DNA of 64,000 nucleotides from CAYVIB01 sp964451365 (GCA_964451365.1 CAYVIB010000003.1:62001-126000), one strand, 5' to 3'; positions 44,763-53,833 are shown, numbered from the stretch's first letter. Notes: generated by a model from the sequence alone, not told the origin. Numbers and translations: made by a program.

Positions 44763-45590
44763 ATGCCGATTGTAAAACGTAAGCCAACATCCGCCGGTCG
44801 CCGCTTCGTCGTAAGCGTTGTCAATCCGGATCTGCACAAGGGCGAACCTTACGCGCCCCTGCTGGAGAAAAAGACCAAAACCGGTGGTCGCAACAACAAG
44901 GGCCGTATCACCACCCGTCACGTTGGTGGTGGTCACAAGCAACACTACCGCAAGATCGATTTCAAGCGGGACAAAGACGGCATTCCGGCGAAAGTAGAGC
45001 GTCTGGAATATGACCCGAACCGTACCGCCAATATTGCGCTGGTATGTTATGCCGATGGTGAGCGTCGCTATATTATCGCTCCCAAGGGCTTGAAAGCCGG
45101 TGATGTGATCGAATCCGGCGATGCCGCGGCAATCAAGACCGGAAACACGCTGCCCCTGCGAAATATTCCCGTGGGTGCGGTAATTCACTGTATCGAGCTG
45201 AAGCCTGGCAAGGGTGCGCAAATAGCGCGTTCGGCGGGTGCGTCCGTGCAGCTGGTCGCGCGTGAAGGTATTCACGCCACATTGCGTCTGCGCAGTGGTG
45301 AAATGCGAAAAGTATTGTCCGATTGCCGGGCAACGCTGGGTGAGGTTTCCAACAGTGAAAACAACCTGCGTTCATTGGGCAAGGCCGGTGCCAAGCGCTG
45401 GCGCGGTGTTCGCCCGACTGTTCGCGGTGTGGCAATGAACCCGGTTGACCACCCGCACGGTGGCGGTGAAGGTCGAACCTCTGGCGGACGTCACCCTGTT
45501 TCACCGTGGGGAACACCGACCAAGGGTTACAAGACGCGCAAGAACAAGCGTACAAGTAATATGATTGTCCGTCGTCGCGACAAAAAATAG
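44763..45590 (+). CDS. rplB: 50S ribosomal protein L2
   Basis: 275 residues. MPIVKRKPTSAGRRFVVSVV, GRNNKGRITTRHVGGGHKQHYR and the C-terminal VRGVAMNPVDHPHGGGEGRT are universal L2 motifs; the last contains the His near the peptidyl transferase centre. Needed for subunit association. Confidence 0.98.
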   Translation: MPIVKRKPTSAGRRFVVSVVNPDLHKGEPYAPLLEKKTKTGGRNNKGRITTRHVGGGHKQHYRKIDFKRDKDGIPAKVERLEYDPNRTANIALVCYADGERRYIIAPKGLKAGDVIESGDAAAIKTGNTLPLRNIPVGAVIHCIELKPGKGAQIARSAGASVQLVAREGIHATLRLRSGEMRKVLSDCRATLGEVSNSENNLRSLGKAGAKRWRGVRPTVRGVAMNPVDHPHGGGEGRTSGGRHPVSPWGTPTKGYKTRKNKRTSNMIVRRRDKK

Positions 45591-45633
45591 CGGCGGCCGG
45601 TAATTTAACAGCATAAGCAAAGAGGAAATCACA

Positions 45634-45909
45634 GTGCCACGTTCACTGAAAAAAGGCCCTTTCATTGACCACCACCTGCTGGCCAAGGTCGAGAAGGCCG
45701 CAGAGCAGAACGATCGTCGCCCCATCAAAACCTGGTCGCGCCGTTCAATGATTCTGCCGGAGATGGTGGGTCTGACCATTGCGGTTCATAACGGACGCCA
45801 GCATGTTCCCGTTTTGGTAAACGAGGAAATGGTGGGTCACAAATTAGGCGAGTTTGCCGCGACACGAACCTATCGTGGCCACGCGGCGGACAAGAAAGCG
45901 AAGCGCTAG
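45634..45909 (+). CDS. rpsS: 30S ribosomal protein S19
   Basis: 91 residues from a GTG start with AGAGGA upstream. MPRSLKKGPFIDHHLLAKV and HNGRQHVPVLVNEEMVGHKLGEFA are diagnostic. Located in the 30S head, at the bridge to the A-site tRNA. Confidence 0.98.
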   Translation: MPRSLKKGPFIDHHLLAKVEKAAEQNDRRPIKTWSRRSMILPEMVGLTIAVHNGRQHVPVLVNEEMVGHKLGEFAATRTYRGHAADKKAKR

Positions 45910-45922
45910 GCGGAGTAGAACG

Positions 45923-46255
45923 ATGGAAGTAGCAGCGAGATTGCGTGGCGCCGGTTTGTCGGCGCAAAAAGCAAGATTGGTGGCGGACCAGATTCGCGGT
46001 AAATCGGTGGAAGACGCACTCGATTTCCTCACGTTCAGCACCAAAAAAGGTGCCGCGGTCATCAAGAAAGTTTTGGAATCAGCGATCGCCAACGCCGAGC
46101 ACAACGAAGGCGCGGACGTTGATGAGCTGAAGGTGTCCACAATCTATGTGGATGAAGGTTTAACTATGAAACGTATACGGCCACGCGCGAAAGGTCGGGC
46201 AGACCGAATTTTAAAGCGCACTTGCCACATTACCGTTAAGGTAGCGGATCAATAA
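45923..46255 (+). CDS. rplV: 50S ribosomal protein L22
   Basis: 110 residues starting MEVAARLRGAGLSAQKARLVAD at 45923 with a GGAG site; the longer open frame back into rpsS is not used. The tunnel hairpin MKRIRPRAKGRADRILKR is present, the region where macrolide-resistance changes occur. Confidence 0.97.
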   Translation: MEVAARLRGAGLSAQKARLVADQIRGKSVEDALDFLTFSTKKGAAVIKKVLESAIANAEHNEGADVDELKVSTIYVDEGLTMKRIRPRAKGRADRILKRTCHITVKVADQ

Positions 46256-46267
46256 GAGAGCGGACTT

Positions 46268-46942
46268 ATGGGCCAAAAAGTACATCCGACTGGAATACGT
46301 CTCGGGATAATCAAAAAGCATACATCCACCTGGTACGCCAACAAAGGTGAATATGCCAATAAGCTGAACCAGGATCTGCTGGTTCGGAACTACATTCAAA
46401 AGGCTTTGGCCCATGCTTCCGTGAGCCGTGTTGATATCGAGCGGCCTGCCAATACGGCCAGAGTCACTATCCACACCGCTCGACCGGGTATCGTAATCGG
46501 TAAGAAGGGTGAAGACGTAGAGAAACTGCGTGCGGAAGTCAGCAAGCAGATGGGTGTACCGGTCCATATCAATATTGAGGAGATTCGCAAGCCGGATCTG
46601 GACTCCGCGCTGGTAGCCCAGGGCGTGGCCCAACAGCTGGAGCGACGGGTTATGTTCCGTCGCGCCATGAAGCGCGCCGTACAGAACGCCATGCGCCAGG
46701 GCGCGGAAGGTGTAAAAATTCAGGTGAGCGGCCGTTTGGGCGGTGCCGAGATCGCGCGCACCGAGTGGTACCGTGAAGGCCGTGTGCCGTTGCACACTCT
46801 GCGAGCGGATATCGATTACGCCACCGCGGAAGCATCGACAACCTATGGAATCATCGGTGTGAAAGTCTGGATTTTCAAAGGTGAAATCATTGGCGGTATG
46901 GAAGAGGTTGAATCCAACCAGAAGAAAAAAGGTTCCAAGTAA
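46268..46942 (+). CDS. rpsC: 30S ribosomal protein S3
   Basis: 224 residues. MGQKVHPTGIRLGIIKKHTS, the KH-domain GxxG-type RPGIVIGKKGEDVE and RAMKRAVQNAMRQGAEGVK are conserved. It forms the mRNA entry site with S4 and S5. Confidence 0.98.
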   Translation: MGQKVHPTGIRLGIIKKHTSTWYANKGEYANKLNQDLLVRNYIQKALAHASVSRVDIERPANTARVTIHTARPGIVIGKKGEDVEKLRAEVSKQMGVPVHINIEEIRKPDLDSALVAQGVAQQLERRVMFRRAMKRAVQNAMRQGAEGVKIQVSGRLGGAEIARTEWYREGRVPLHTLRADIDYATAEASTTYGIIGVKVWIFKGEIIGGMEEVESNQKKKGSK

Positions 46943-46996
46943 CCGACCGTACTTTTAGCACCGGGACAACGACCAAATTAGTTAAGGGTTAGGCAA

Positions 46997-47410
46997 ATGT
47001 TACAGCCAAAACGTACCAAATTCCGCAAGCAAATGAAGGGTCGCAACCGCGGTCTGGCACAGCGCGGGTCCAAAGTGAGCTTTGGTGAATACGGTTTGAA
47101 AGCGGTTGACCGCGGACGTCTGACAGCGCGTCAGATCGAGGCAGCCCGACGGGCAATGACTCGTCACGTAAAACGTGGCGGCAAGATCTGGATTCGCGTT
47201 TTCCCGGACAAACCGATTACCCAAAAGCCGCTGGAAGTCCGGCAGGGTAAAGGTAAGGGTAACGTTGAATATTGGGTGGCGCAGATCCAGCCGGGTAAAG
47301 TGCTGTATGAAATGGAAGGCGTTTCCGAAGAGCTGGCGCGCGAAGCTTTCGCCCTGGCAGCGGCCAAACTGCCTTTGAACACAACTTTTGTTAAGCGATC
47401 GGTGATGTAA
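46997..47410 (+). CDS. rplP: 50S ribosomal protein L16
   Basis: 137 residues. MLQPKRTKFRKQMKGRNRG and GGKIWIRVFPDKPITQKPLEVRQGKGKG are family hallmarks. Positions A- and P-site tRNA ends. Its stop shares one base with the rpmC start (TAATG). Confidence 0.98.
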   Translation: MLQPKRTKFRKQMKGRNRGLAQRGSKVSFGEYGLKAVDRGRLTARQIEAARRAMTRHVKRGGKIWIRVFPDKPITQKPLEVRQGKGKGNVEYWVAQIQPGKVLYEMEGVSEELAREAFALAAAKLPLNTTFVKRSVM

Positions 47411-47601
47411 TGAAAGCCCAGGAACTCAAAACAAAATCGGTTGAAGAGCTCAACAAGGAACTGCTTTCCCAGTTGGAAGAACAGTTCAAGTTGCGCATGC
47501 AAAAAACGACAGGCCAGCTCAATCAGACTCACCTGTTGAAGCAAACACGACGAAACATTGCACGCATCAAAACCGTGCTTCGTCAAAAAGCAGATGCTTA
47601 A
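47410..47601 (+). CDS. rpmC: 50S ribosomal protein L29
   Basis: 63 residues, one-base overlap with rplP. MKAQELKTKSVEELNKELL and QLNQTHLLKQTRRNIARIKTVL are the L29 helical pair. Lies at the tunnel exit beside L23. Confidence 0.97.
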   Translation: MKAQELKTKSVEELNKELLSQLEEQFKLRMQKTTGQLNQTHLLKQTRRNIARIKTVLRQKADA

Positions 47602-47647
47602 AGCTAACAAAAGCGATTATTCGCTAAACACGTTTAGGTAATCAGGA

Positions 47648-47914
47648 ATGGCTGAAGCAAAAAAACTGGTACGTACCCTGACAGGCAAGGTTGTCAGCGA
47701 CAAGATGAACAAGTCCATCTCGGTGGCGATCGAGCGCCGGGTGAAGCATCCTGTTTATGGTAAATACGTGAGTAAAACCACCAAGGTAAAAGCTCACGAC
47801 GAAAACAACGAATGCAAGATCGGCGATATCGTTACCATCGCGGAATCTCGCCCGATTTCGAAAACCAAGTCATGGAAGCTGGTGAAAATCGAAGAGCGGG
47901 TAACAGAAATTTAA
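47648..47914 (+). CDS. rpsQ: 30S ribosomal protein S17
   Basis: 88 residues, OB fold. VRTLTGKVVSDKMNKSISVAIERRVKHPVYGKY and GDIVTIAESRPISKTKSWKLV are the S17 signatures. Primary 16S rRNA binder. Last gene of the S10 transcriptional unit in the E. coli order. Confidence 0.98.
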   Translation: MAEAKKLVRTLTGKVVSDKMNKSISVAIERRVKHPVYGKYVSKTTKVKAHDENNECKIGDIVTIAESRPISKTKSWKLVKIEERVTEI

Positions 47915-47968
47915 ATCGAGCCATGTTTAGCCGGGTAACTGGCTAAATGGAATTTTCGGAGAAAGACG

Positions 47969-48337
47969 ATGATTCAGACAGAAACTTACCTGGATGTGGC
48001 CGATAACAGCGGTGCACGACGAGTAATGTGTATTAAAGTGTTGGGCGGCTCTCATCGTCGTTATGCGCGGGTGGGCGACGTGATTAAAGTTACCGTCAAG
48101 GAAGCCATCCCGCGCGGTAAAGTTAAAAAGGGCCAAGTGATGAAAGCGGTTGTCGTGCGCACAAAAAAAGGTGTGCGTCGTCAGGACGGCTCGATAATCC
48201 GCTTCGACGACAACGCGGCGGTACTGCTGAATAACCAGGAAGCCCCAGTGGGTACCCGTATTTTCGGGCCGGTTACGCGCGAGCTGCGCGGTGAAAAGTT
48301 TATGAAAATTATCTCTTTGGCTCCGGAAGTACTTTAA
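47969..48337 (+). CDS. rplN: 50S ribosomal protein L14
   Basis: 122 residues. MIQTETYLDVADNSGARRVMCIKVLGG and GTRIFGPVTRELRGEKFMKIISLAPEVL are universal. First gene of the spc-type group. No obvious promoter stands out in the 54-bp gap after rpsQ, so readthrough is likely. Confidence 0.98.
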   Translation: MIQTETYLDVADNSGARRVMCIKVLGGSHRRYARVGDVIKVTVKEAIPRGKVKKGQVMKAVVVRTKKGVRRQDGSIIRFDDNAAVLLNNQEAPVGTRIFGPVTRELRGEKFMKIISLAPEVL

Positions 48338-48365
48338 CCGTTGCCGGGGAATTGAGGACAGGATT

Positions 48366-48686
48366 ATGCGCAAGATTAAACGTAATGACGAAGTAATAGT
48401 TATTACCGGTCGAGATAAAGGCAAGCGTGGCAAGGTCAACCGTGTGTTGTCCGATGGGCGTTTGATTGTTTCGGGAGTTCAGACAATTAAGAAGCACCAG
48501 AAGCCGAATCCTCAGTTGGGTGTCGCTGGCGGAATCATTGAAAAGGAAGCACCGATACAGGCTTCCAACGTCGCGATATATAACGGTTCGACAAAAAAAG
48601 CGGATCGTGTCGGTTTTAAAATCGAGGATGGCAAAAAGATTCGGGTGTTCAAGTCGGACGGCAAAACCATTCCCGAGTCCAAATAA
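48366..48686 (+). CDS. rplX: 50S ribosomal protein L24
   Basis: 106 residues. The KOW motif is in MRKIKRNDEVIVITGRDKGKRGKVNRVL, followed by KKHQKPNPQLGVAGGIIEKEAPI. An early assembly initiator of the 50S subunit. Confidence 0.98.
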   Translation: MRKIKRNDEVIVITGRDKGKRGKVNRVLSDGRLIVSGVQTIKKHQKPNPQLGVAGGIIEKEAPIQASNVAIYNGSTKKADRVGFKIEDGKKIRVFKSDGKTIPESK

Positions 48687-48724
48687 TTTACTGGAATTTT
48701 GCAAAGCAAGCTGAGTATATAAAC

Positions 48725-49264
48725 ATGGCCAGGCTGAAAGAACTTTATCAAAACGAACTCGCGAAGACGTTGAAAGACGAGCTGGGTTTGAAAAATGTGA
48801 TGGAAGTGCCGCGCATTACCAAAATCACCTTGAACATGGGGGTTGGTGAAGCGTTGGCGGATAAGAAAGTACTGGAAAACGCCGTTGCCGACCTGGAAAA
48901 AATTGCGGGTCAAAAGGCGGTTATTACCCGTGCCCGCAAGTCCATCGCCGGTTTTAAGGTCAGGGAAGGCTGGCCGATTGGCTGCAAAGTCACCCTGCGC
49001 AAAGACAGAATGTATGAATTTCTCGATCGCCTGGTGAGCATTGCGATTCCGCGTATTCGTGACTTCCGCGGTATCAGCCCCAAGCAGTTTGACGGGCGTG
49101 GCAACTTTTCCATGGGCGTCAGCGAACAAATCATCTTCCCGGAGATTGATTACGATAAAGTGGACAAGCTGCGGGGCCTGGATATTTGTATTTCGACAAC
49201 CGCCCGTAACAACGACGAAGGTCGGGCGTTGTTAAAAGCTTTTAACTTCCCGTTCAAAGGGTAG
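48725..49264 (+). CDS. rplE: 50S ribosomal protein L5
   Basis: 179 residues. PRITKITLNMGVGEALADKKVLENA, GQKAVITRARKSIAGFKVREGWPIGCKVTLR and the C-terminal FPEIDYDKVDKLRGLDICISTTA are diagnostic. Binds 5S rRNA in the central protuberance. Confidence 0.98.
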   Translation: MARLKELYQNELAKTLKDELGLKNVMEVPRITKITLNMGVGEALADKKVLENAVADLEKIAGQKAVITRARKSIAGFKVREGWPIGCKVTLRKDRMYEFLDRLVSIAIPRIRDFRGISPKQFDGRGNFSMGVSEQIIFPEIDYDKVDKLRGLDICISTTARNNDEGRALLKAFNFPFKG

Positions 49265-49278
49265 GAGTTGATTGAATA

Positions 49279-49584
49279 ATGGCTAAAAAATCGATGATTG
49301 CCCGCGAGGTAAAACGCGCAAAGGCTGTAAAGAAATATGCGGCGAAACGGGTTGAACTAAAAGCGATTATCAGCAATCCGGAGTCGACGGACGAACAGGT
49401 ACATGACGCGCAGTTGAAGTTGCAAAAATTGCCGCGCGATGCAAGCCCCGTTCGCATCCAGCGACGTTGCCGCGTAACCGGTCGTCCACACGCCGTTTAT
49501 CGCAAGTTTGGTTTGTGCCGTAACAAGTTGCGTGAAGCGGCTATGCGTGGGGACGTACCCGGCCTGGTCAAGGCCAGCTGGTAA
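49279..49584 (+). CDS. rpsN: 30S ribosomal protein S14, zinc-free long form
   Basis: 101 residues, the long form. The CxxC zinc pairs of the short form are absent (RCRVTGRPHAVYRKFGLCRNKLREAA keeps single cysteines only). MAKKSMIAREVKRAKAVKKYA is the usual start. Confidence 0.98.
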   Translation: MAKKSMIAREVKRAKAVKKYAAKRVELKAIISNPESTDEQVHDAQLKLQKLPRDASPVRIQRRCRVTGRPHAVYRKFGLCRNKLREAAMRGDVPGLVKASW

Positions 49585-49613
49585 GTTCGCGGAATCATCA
49601 GGAGCAGAATGTC

Positions 49614-50006
49614 ATGAGTATGCAAGATCCAATAGCTGATATGCTGACCCGCATTCGCAATGCGCAGCAGGTAGGTAAAACTTCGGTTTCCATGCCGTCT
49701 TCAAAATTGAAGAAGAGTATTGCACAGGTATTGAAGGACGAAGGTTATATCGTGGACTTCCAGGCTGTCGAATCAGCCAAGCCGGAGTTGACGATAGAGT
49801 TGAAATATTTTGAAGGTAAGCCGGTTATCGCCGAGCTGGACCGTGTGAGCCGCCCCGGCTTGCGCGCTTATTCCAGCAAGGGTGAATTACCTTCGGTACG
49901 GGGCGGTCTGGGTATCGCTATCGTATCCACCAGTAAAGGTGTTATGACTGATCGTGCGGCGCGAGCTGCTGGGGTGGGCGGCGAAGTTCTTTGTACCGTA
50001 TTCTAA
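49614..50006 (+). CDS. rpsH: 30S ribosomal protein S8
   Basis: 130 residues. MSMQDPIADMLTRIRNAQ start, preceded by CAGGAG. C-terminal YSSKGELPSVRGGLGIAIVSTSKGVMTDRAAR is conserved. In E. coli S8 binds its own mRNA near rplE to regulate spc; the target site here was not verified. Confidence 0.98.
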   Translation: MSMQDPIADMLTRIRNAQQVGKTSVSMPSSKLKKSIAQVLKDEGYIVDFQAVESAKPELTIELKYFEGKPVIAELDRVSRPGLRAYSSKGELPSVRGGLGIAIVSTSKGVMTDRAARAAGVGGEVLCTVF

Positions 50007-50053
50007 AAATTGGTACGAAGCGAGCCTAAAGAAAGATTAACGGGTAAAACGTT

Positions 50054-50587
50054 ATGTCACGTATTGCAAATTATCCAGTGGAGTTGCCAGCCGGTGTTGA
50101 CGTCGGCCTGACAGGGCAAGACATTACTGTTAAAGGCGGTAACGGCACTTTATCGATGCAGATCCACAACAGTGTGGAGATCAAGCAGGACGACAAGGTT
50201 CTGACTTTCGCCGCTCGTGGTGGTGCGCCGAACGCTAACGCCATGGCGGGAACCGTGCGTGCACTGGTGAATAACATGGTAAAAGGCGTAAGCCAGGGCT
50301 TTGAAAAGAAACTGCAGCTGAACGGTGTGGGTTACCGTGCGAAAGCTGCCGGATCAACCTTGAACCTGACTCTGGGTTTTTCACACCCGATAGATTATGA
50401 GGTGCCTGAAGGCGTTAAGGTTGAAACGCCGAGCCAGACGGAAATTATTTTAAAGAGCGCTGATAAACAGTTGTTGGGTCAGGTTGCGGCCGAAGTTCGC
50501 GCTTTCCGTCCACCGGAACCTTACAAGGGTAAAGGGGTTCGATATGCGGATGAGCAGGTAAGACGCAAAGAAGCCAAGAAGAAATAA
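50054..50587 (+). CDS. rplF: 50S ribosomal protein L6
   Basis: 177 residues. MSRIANYPVELPAGVDVGLTGQDITVKGGNG start and KSADKQLLGQVAAEVRAFRPPEPYKGKGVRYADE are L6 signatures. Near the factor-binding site of 50S. Confidence 0.98.
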   Translation: MSRIANYPVELPAGVDVGLTGQDITVKGGNGTLSMQIHNSVEIKQDDKVLTFAARGGAPNANAMAGTVRALVNNMVKGVSQGFEKKLQLNGVGYRAKAAGSTLNLTLGFSHPIDYEVPEGVKVETPSQTEIILKSADKQLLGQVAAEVRAFRPPEPYKGKGVRYADEQVRRKEAKKK

Positions 50588-50649
50588 CGGAAAAAGTACC
50601 CGAAAAAGCATCCGAAGTCAGTGATAACCAGGAATACAGGTTTTTAAAT

Positions 50650-51000
50650 ATGAACGCTAAAAAGCAATCCAGAATACGCCGCGCCAAAAGAGCGCGAGCC
50701 AAAATTCGGGAATTGAGAACATCGCGTCTTTGTGTCAACCGAACCCCTCGCCATATTTACGCGCAAATTATTACTGCCGAGGGAGACAAGGTTATCGCGA
50801 CTGCTTCCACCCTGGAGAAAGATTTGCGCGGCAGCAAGACAGGAAATACCGACGCCGCGGTCACGGTGGGCAAACTGATTGCCGAGCGGGCAAAAGCGGC
50901 CGGTGTAACCGCGGTCGCTTTTGATCGCAGCGGTTTTAAATATCATGGTCGTGTAAAGGCGTTGGCTGATGCGGCGCGCGAAGGCGGACTGGAATTCTAA
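50650..51000 (+). CDS. rplR: 50S ribosomal protein L18
   Basis: 116 residues. An Arg/Lys-rich N-terminus (QSRIRRAKRARAKIREL) is followed by RTPRHIYAQIIT and AFDRSGFKYHGRVKALADAAREGGLEF. Binds 5S rRNA with L5. Confidence 0.98.
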   Translation: MNAKKQSRIRRAKRARAKIRELRTSRLCVNRTPRHIYAQIITAEGDKVIATASTLEKDLRGSKTGNTDAAVTVGKLIAERAKAAGVTAVAFDRSGFKYHGRVKALADAAREGGLEF

Positions 51001-51011
51001 AGGTTTGAATT

Positions 51012-51524
51012 ATGGCGCAACAAAGCAATAGAGAAGAGAGCACTGCCGAAGGCTTGCAGGAAAAGCTGGTTCAGGTAAACCGCGTAGCCAAAACGGTGAA
51101 AGGTGGCCGGATCTTCGGTTTTACCGCGTTGACAGTGGTTGGCGATGGTAATGGCAAGGTGGGTTTTGGTCGTGGCAAAGCGCGCGAAGTCCCGATCGCA
51201 ATTCAAAAAGCGATGGAGGCAGCCCGCCGAAACATGATCCAGGTGGAATTGAATGGTGACACCATTCAGTATCCAACCCGTGGTCGCCATGGTGCGTCAA
51301 AGGTTTACATGCAACCCGCTTCGGCCGGTACCGGCGTTATTGCCGGTGGTGCAATGCGGGCGGTGTTGGAAATTGCCGGCGTACAAAACGTATTGGCAAA
51401 ATGTTACGGTTCAACCAATCCGGTTAACGTCGTACGCGCTACTTTTGAAGCGCTGCGTGCAATGGCTTCTCCGGAATCTGTGGCCGTTAAGCGCGGTAAA
51501 ACCGTGGAAGAAATTCTTAATTAA
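51012..51524 (+). CDS. rpsE: 30S ribosomal protein S5
   Basis: 170 residues. LVQVNRVAKTVKGGRIFGFTALTVVGDGNGKVGFGRGKA and GVIAGGAMRAVLEIAGV are family marks. Part of the mRNA-entry helicase with S3 and S4. The stop codon lies in a short tandem duplication. Confidence 0.98.
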   Translation: MAQQSNREESTAEGLQEKLVQVNRVAKTVKGGRIFGFTALTVVGDGNGKVGFGRGKAREVPIAIQKAMEAARRNMIQVELNGDTIQYPTRGRHGASKVYMQPASAGTGVIAGGAMRAVLEIAGVQNVLAKCYGSTNPVNVVRATFEALRAMASPESVAVKRGKTVEEILN

Positions 51525-51548
51525 TTTCTGGAACTATTAATTTCTGGA
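51521..51548. repeat. Tandem duplication at the rpsE stop codon
   Basis: TTAATTTCTGGA occurs at 51521-51532 and 51537-51548 (period 16). The rpsE stop TAA (51522-51524) is within the first copy. It lengthens the rpsE-rpmD spacer to 53 bp. Confidence 0.75.
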
Positions 51549-51577
51549 CTATAGAGAAGCATTGAGCGGAAACAGCC

Positions 51578-51772
51578 ATGCCTAAGAAAACGACGAAAAC
51601 ATTGAAAGTAACGCAAACTCGTAGCGCTTTCGGGCGTCTAAAGGCACATCGTGCCTGCATTACCGGTTTGGGTCTGCGCCGTATTGGCCACACCGTTGAG
51701 CTGGAAGACACTCCCTCGGTTCGTGGCATGATTAATAAAGTCTACTACATGGTTCAGGTGGAAGGAGAGTAA
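51578..51772 (+). CDS. rpmD: 50S ribosomal protein L30
   Basis: 64 residues. KTLKVTQTRSAFGRLKAHRACITGLGLRRIGHTVELEDTPSVRGMINKV is the L30 fold. One base separates it from rplO. Confidence 0.97.
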   Translation: MPKKTTKTLKVTQTRSAFGRLKAHRACITGLGLRRIGHTVELEDTPSVRGMINKVYYMVQVEGE

Positions 51773-51773
51773 G

Positions 51774-52208
51774 ATGAGATTGAATACTTTAGCCCCCGCT
51801 CCGGGCCGTGTAAAAGACAGAAAGCGCGTTGGGCGCGGTATCGGTAGTGGATTGGGTAAAACCTGCGGACGGGGTCATAAAGGTCTGAAGGCCCGTTCCG
51901 GTGGTAAAGTGAGCCCCGGTTTCGAGGGTGGTCAAATGCCCTTGCAAAAACGCCTGCCGAAGTATGGTTTTACCAGTCGTATTGGCAGAGTCACCGCTGA
52001 GGTGCGTTTGTCGGAGTTAAACAAAGTCGACGCTGATGTGATTGACCTCGCGGCCTTACAGGCTGCTGATGTCATTGGCCAAAACATCAAGCGCGCCAAG
52101 GTTTTTCTGTCGGGCGAGCTCAAGAAAGCGGTAACGATTAAAGGTCTTGCGGTAACCAAAGGCGCAAAAGCAGCTGTCGAAGCAGCCGGCGGTAAAGTCG
52201 AAGAGTAA
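51774..52208 (+). CDS. rplO: 50S ribosomal protein L15
   Basis: 144 residues. MRLNTLAPAPGRVKDRKRVGRGIGSGLGKTCGRGHKG and FEGGQMPLQKRLPKYGF are the L15 hallmarks; the Gly/Arg-rich tail threads into 23S rRNA. GGAGAG site overlaps the rpmD end. Confidence 0.98.
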   Translation: MRLNTLAPAPGRVKDRKRVGRGIGSGLGKTCGRGHKGLKARSGGKVSPGFEGGQMPLQKRLPKYGFTSRIGRVTAEVRLSELNKVDADVIDLAALQAADVIGQNIKRAKVFLSGELKKAVTIKGLAVTKGAKAAVEAAGGKVEE

Positions 52209-52241
52209 TTGTGTTACTGCTGTAATTTGAGGTGAGAGTTA

Positions 52242-53582
52242 ATGGCAACGCCCGGAAATATGCCGCTAGGTAGCCAGAAAGGTTTAGGCGAGCTCTTTGC
52301 TCGCCTAAAGTTTTTGCTGTTGGCGATTATAATTTACCGTATAGGTACACATATTCCCGTGCCTGGAATCGATCCCGATAAAATTGCGCAGCTCTTTGCT
52401 CGTAACGAGGGAACTTTCCTGGGAATGCTGAATATGTTTTCCGGAGGTGCCTGGGAGCGAATGAGTATCCTGGCTCTCGGTATCATGCCTTACATCTCGG
52501 CTTCGATCATTATGCAGATGATGACCGCGGTTACGCCGTCGCTGGAGGCGATCAAGAAAGAAGGCGAGGCGGGAAGAAAAAAAATCAGCCAGTACACCCG
52601 CTATCTGACGGTGGTACTTGCGCTGGTTCAGGCTTTCGTCATGGTTGCCGGTCTGGCCGGGCAGGGTATGGCCTATCTTTCCGGTTTCAGCTTTTATGTG
52701 ATTGCGGTGACTTCGTTGGTCACCGGTGCGGTATTTATGATGTGGCTCGGTGAACAGGTGACCGAGCGTGGTATCGGTAACGGTATTTCCATGTTGATTT
52801 ACGCCGGTATCGTCGCGGGCCTGCCCGGAGCGGTGGGTCAGCTGTTCGAGAGCGCGCGCCAGGGCGACCTGAATGTGTTGATGCTGCTTTTCTTTGCCTT
52901 GGCAGCGGTCGCGATTGTGTGGTTCGTAGTGTTTATGGAGCGTGGACAGCGCCGGATTACCATTCAATACGCGCGGCGCCAGGCCGGTCGCTTCGCCCAG
53001 GGGCCGGCGCAGACAAGCCACTTGCCGTTAAAAATTAATATGGCGGGTGTAATTCCGGTGATTTTCGCCAGCAGTATTCTGCTTTTCCCGGCGTCCATAG
53101 CGCAGTGGTCCGGTAATGCCGCTGAAGGTAAGGGTGGGGAAATCCTGCAGGAGATTGCGCTGGCAATTGGCCCGGGCCAGCCTCTCAACTTCGTCCTGTT
53201 CGGTGGTTTGATTATCGCATTCTGCTTTATCTATACCGCGATGATGTACAACCCGAAAGAAGTGGCGGATAACCTGAAAAAGGGAGGCGCGTTTATTCCG
53301 GGAATACGTCCGGGAGAACAGTCGGCCAAATATATCGATAACGTGCTGACGCGTTTGACAGTTGTGGGTTCCGTTTATATTGCCGCGGTGGCGTTGTTGC
53401 CACAATTTCTGGTGGCCTCGGCAAACGCGCCGGTCTATCTCGGCGGTACGTCACTGCTGATCGTGGTGGTTGTGGTTATGGACTTTATGTCCCAGGTACA
53501 GTCTCACCTTATGTCGCACCAGTATGATTCGGTGCTGAAGAAGGCGAATTTACAAAGTTACGGCAAAGGCGTGTCCCGCTAG
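52242..53582 (+). CDS. secY: Protein translocase subunit SecY
   Basis: 446 residues, ten membrane helices. LLAIIIYRIGTHIPVPGIDP is TM1, then the plug region with SGGAWERMSILALGIMPYISASI and GNGISMLIYAGIVAGLP. RRQAGRFAQGPAQTSHLPLKINMAGVIPVIFAS covers the cytoplasmic loop that contacts the ribosome and SecA. It forms the Sec channel with SecE and SecG. Confidence 0.98.
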   Translation: MATPGNMPLGSQKGLGELFARLKFLLLAIIIYRIGTHIPVPGIDPDKIAQLFARNEGTFLGMLNMFSGGAWERMSILALGIMPYISASIIMQMMTAVTPSLEAIKKEGEAGRKKISQYTRYLTVVLALVQAFVMVAGLAGQGMAYLSGFSFYVIAVTSLVTGAVFMMWLGEQVTERGIGNGISMLIYAGIVAGLPGAVGQLFESARQGDLNVLMLLFFALAAVAIVWFVVFMERGQRRITIQYARRQAGRFAQGPAQTSHLPLKINMAGVIPVIFASSILLFPASIAQWSGNAAEGKGGEILQEIALAIGPGQPLNFVLFGGLIIAFCFIYTAMMYNPKEVADNLKKGGAFIPGIRPGEQSAKYIDNVLTRLTVVGSVYIAAVALLPQFLVASANAPVYLGGTSLLIVVVVVMDFMSQVQSHLMSHQYDSVLKKANLQSYGKGVSR

Positions 53583-53608
53583 TCCGCAGGTTAATTTGAG
53601 GTTTAGTC

Positions 53609-53725
53609 ATGAAAGTTAGAGCGTCAGTAAAGAAGGTGTGTCGTAACTGCAAGATGGTGCGTCGCAAGGGTGTGCTGCGGGTGATCTGTTCCGCCGAGCC
53701 CCGCCATAAGCAGCGTCAGGGCTAG
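53609..53725 (+). CDS. rpmJ: 50S ribosomal protein L36
   Basis: A short 38-codon gene. It begins MKVRASVKKVCRNCKMVRRK and ends AEPRHKQRQG. The zinc ligands Cys11, Cys14, Cys27 and His33 are all present, so this is the zinc-binding form. GAGG lies about 10 bases before the ATG. Its position after secY is canonical. Confidence 0.96.
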   Translation: MKVRASVKKVCRNCKMVRRKGVLRVICSAEPRHKQRQG

Positions 53726-53833
53726 TGTATAGATTTCAGGTACCGGAGTGCGTTGACTGCGGAGCCTTTCGGGATATCTGGTCCCGATAAATCGGAGGTA
53801 TTAACTGTCGTCTGGCCGGAAACGGTCAGGCTA

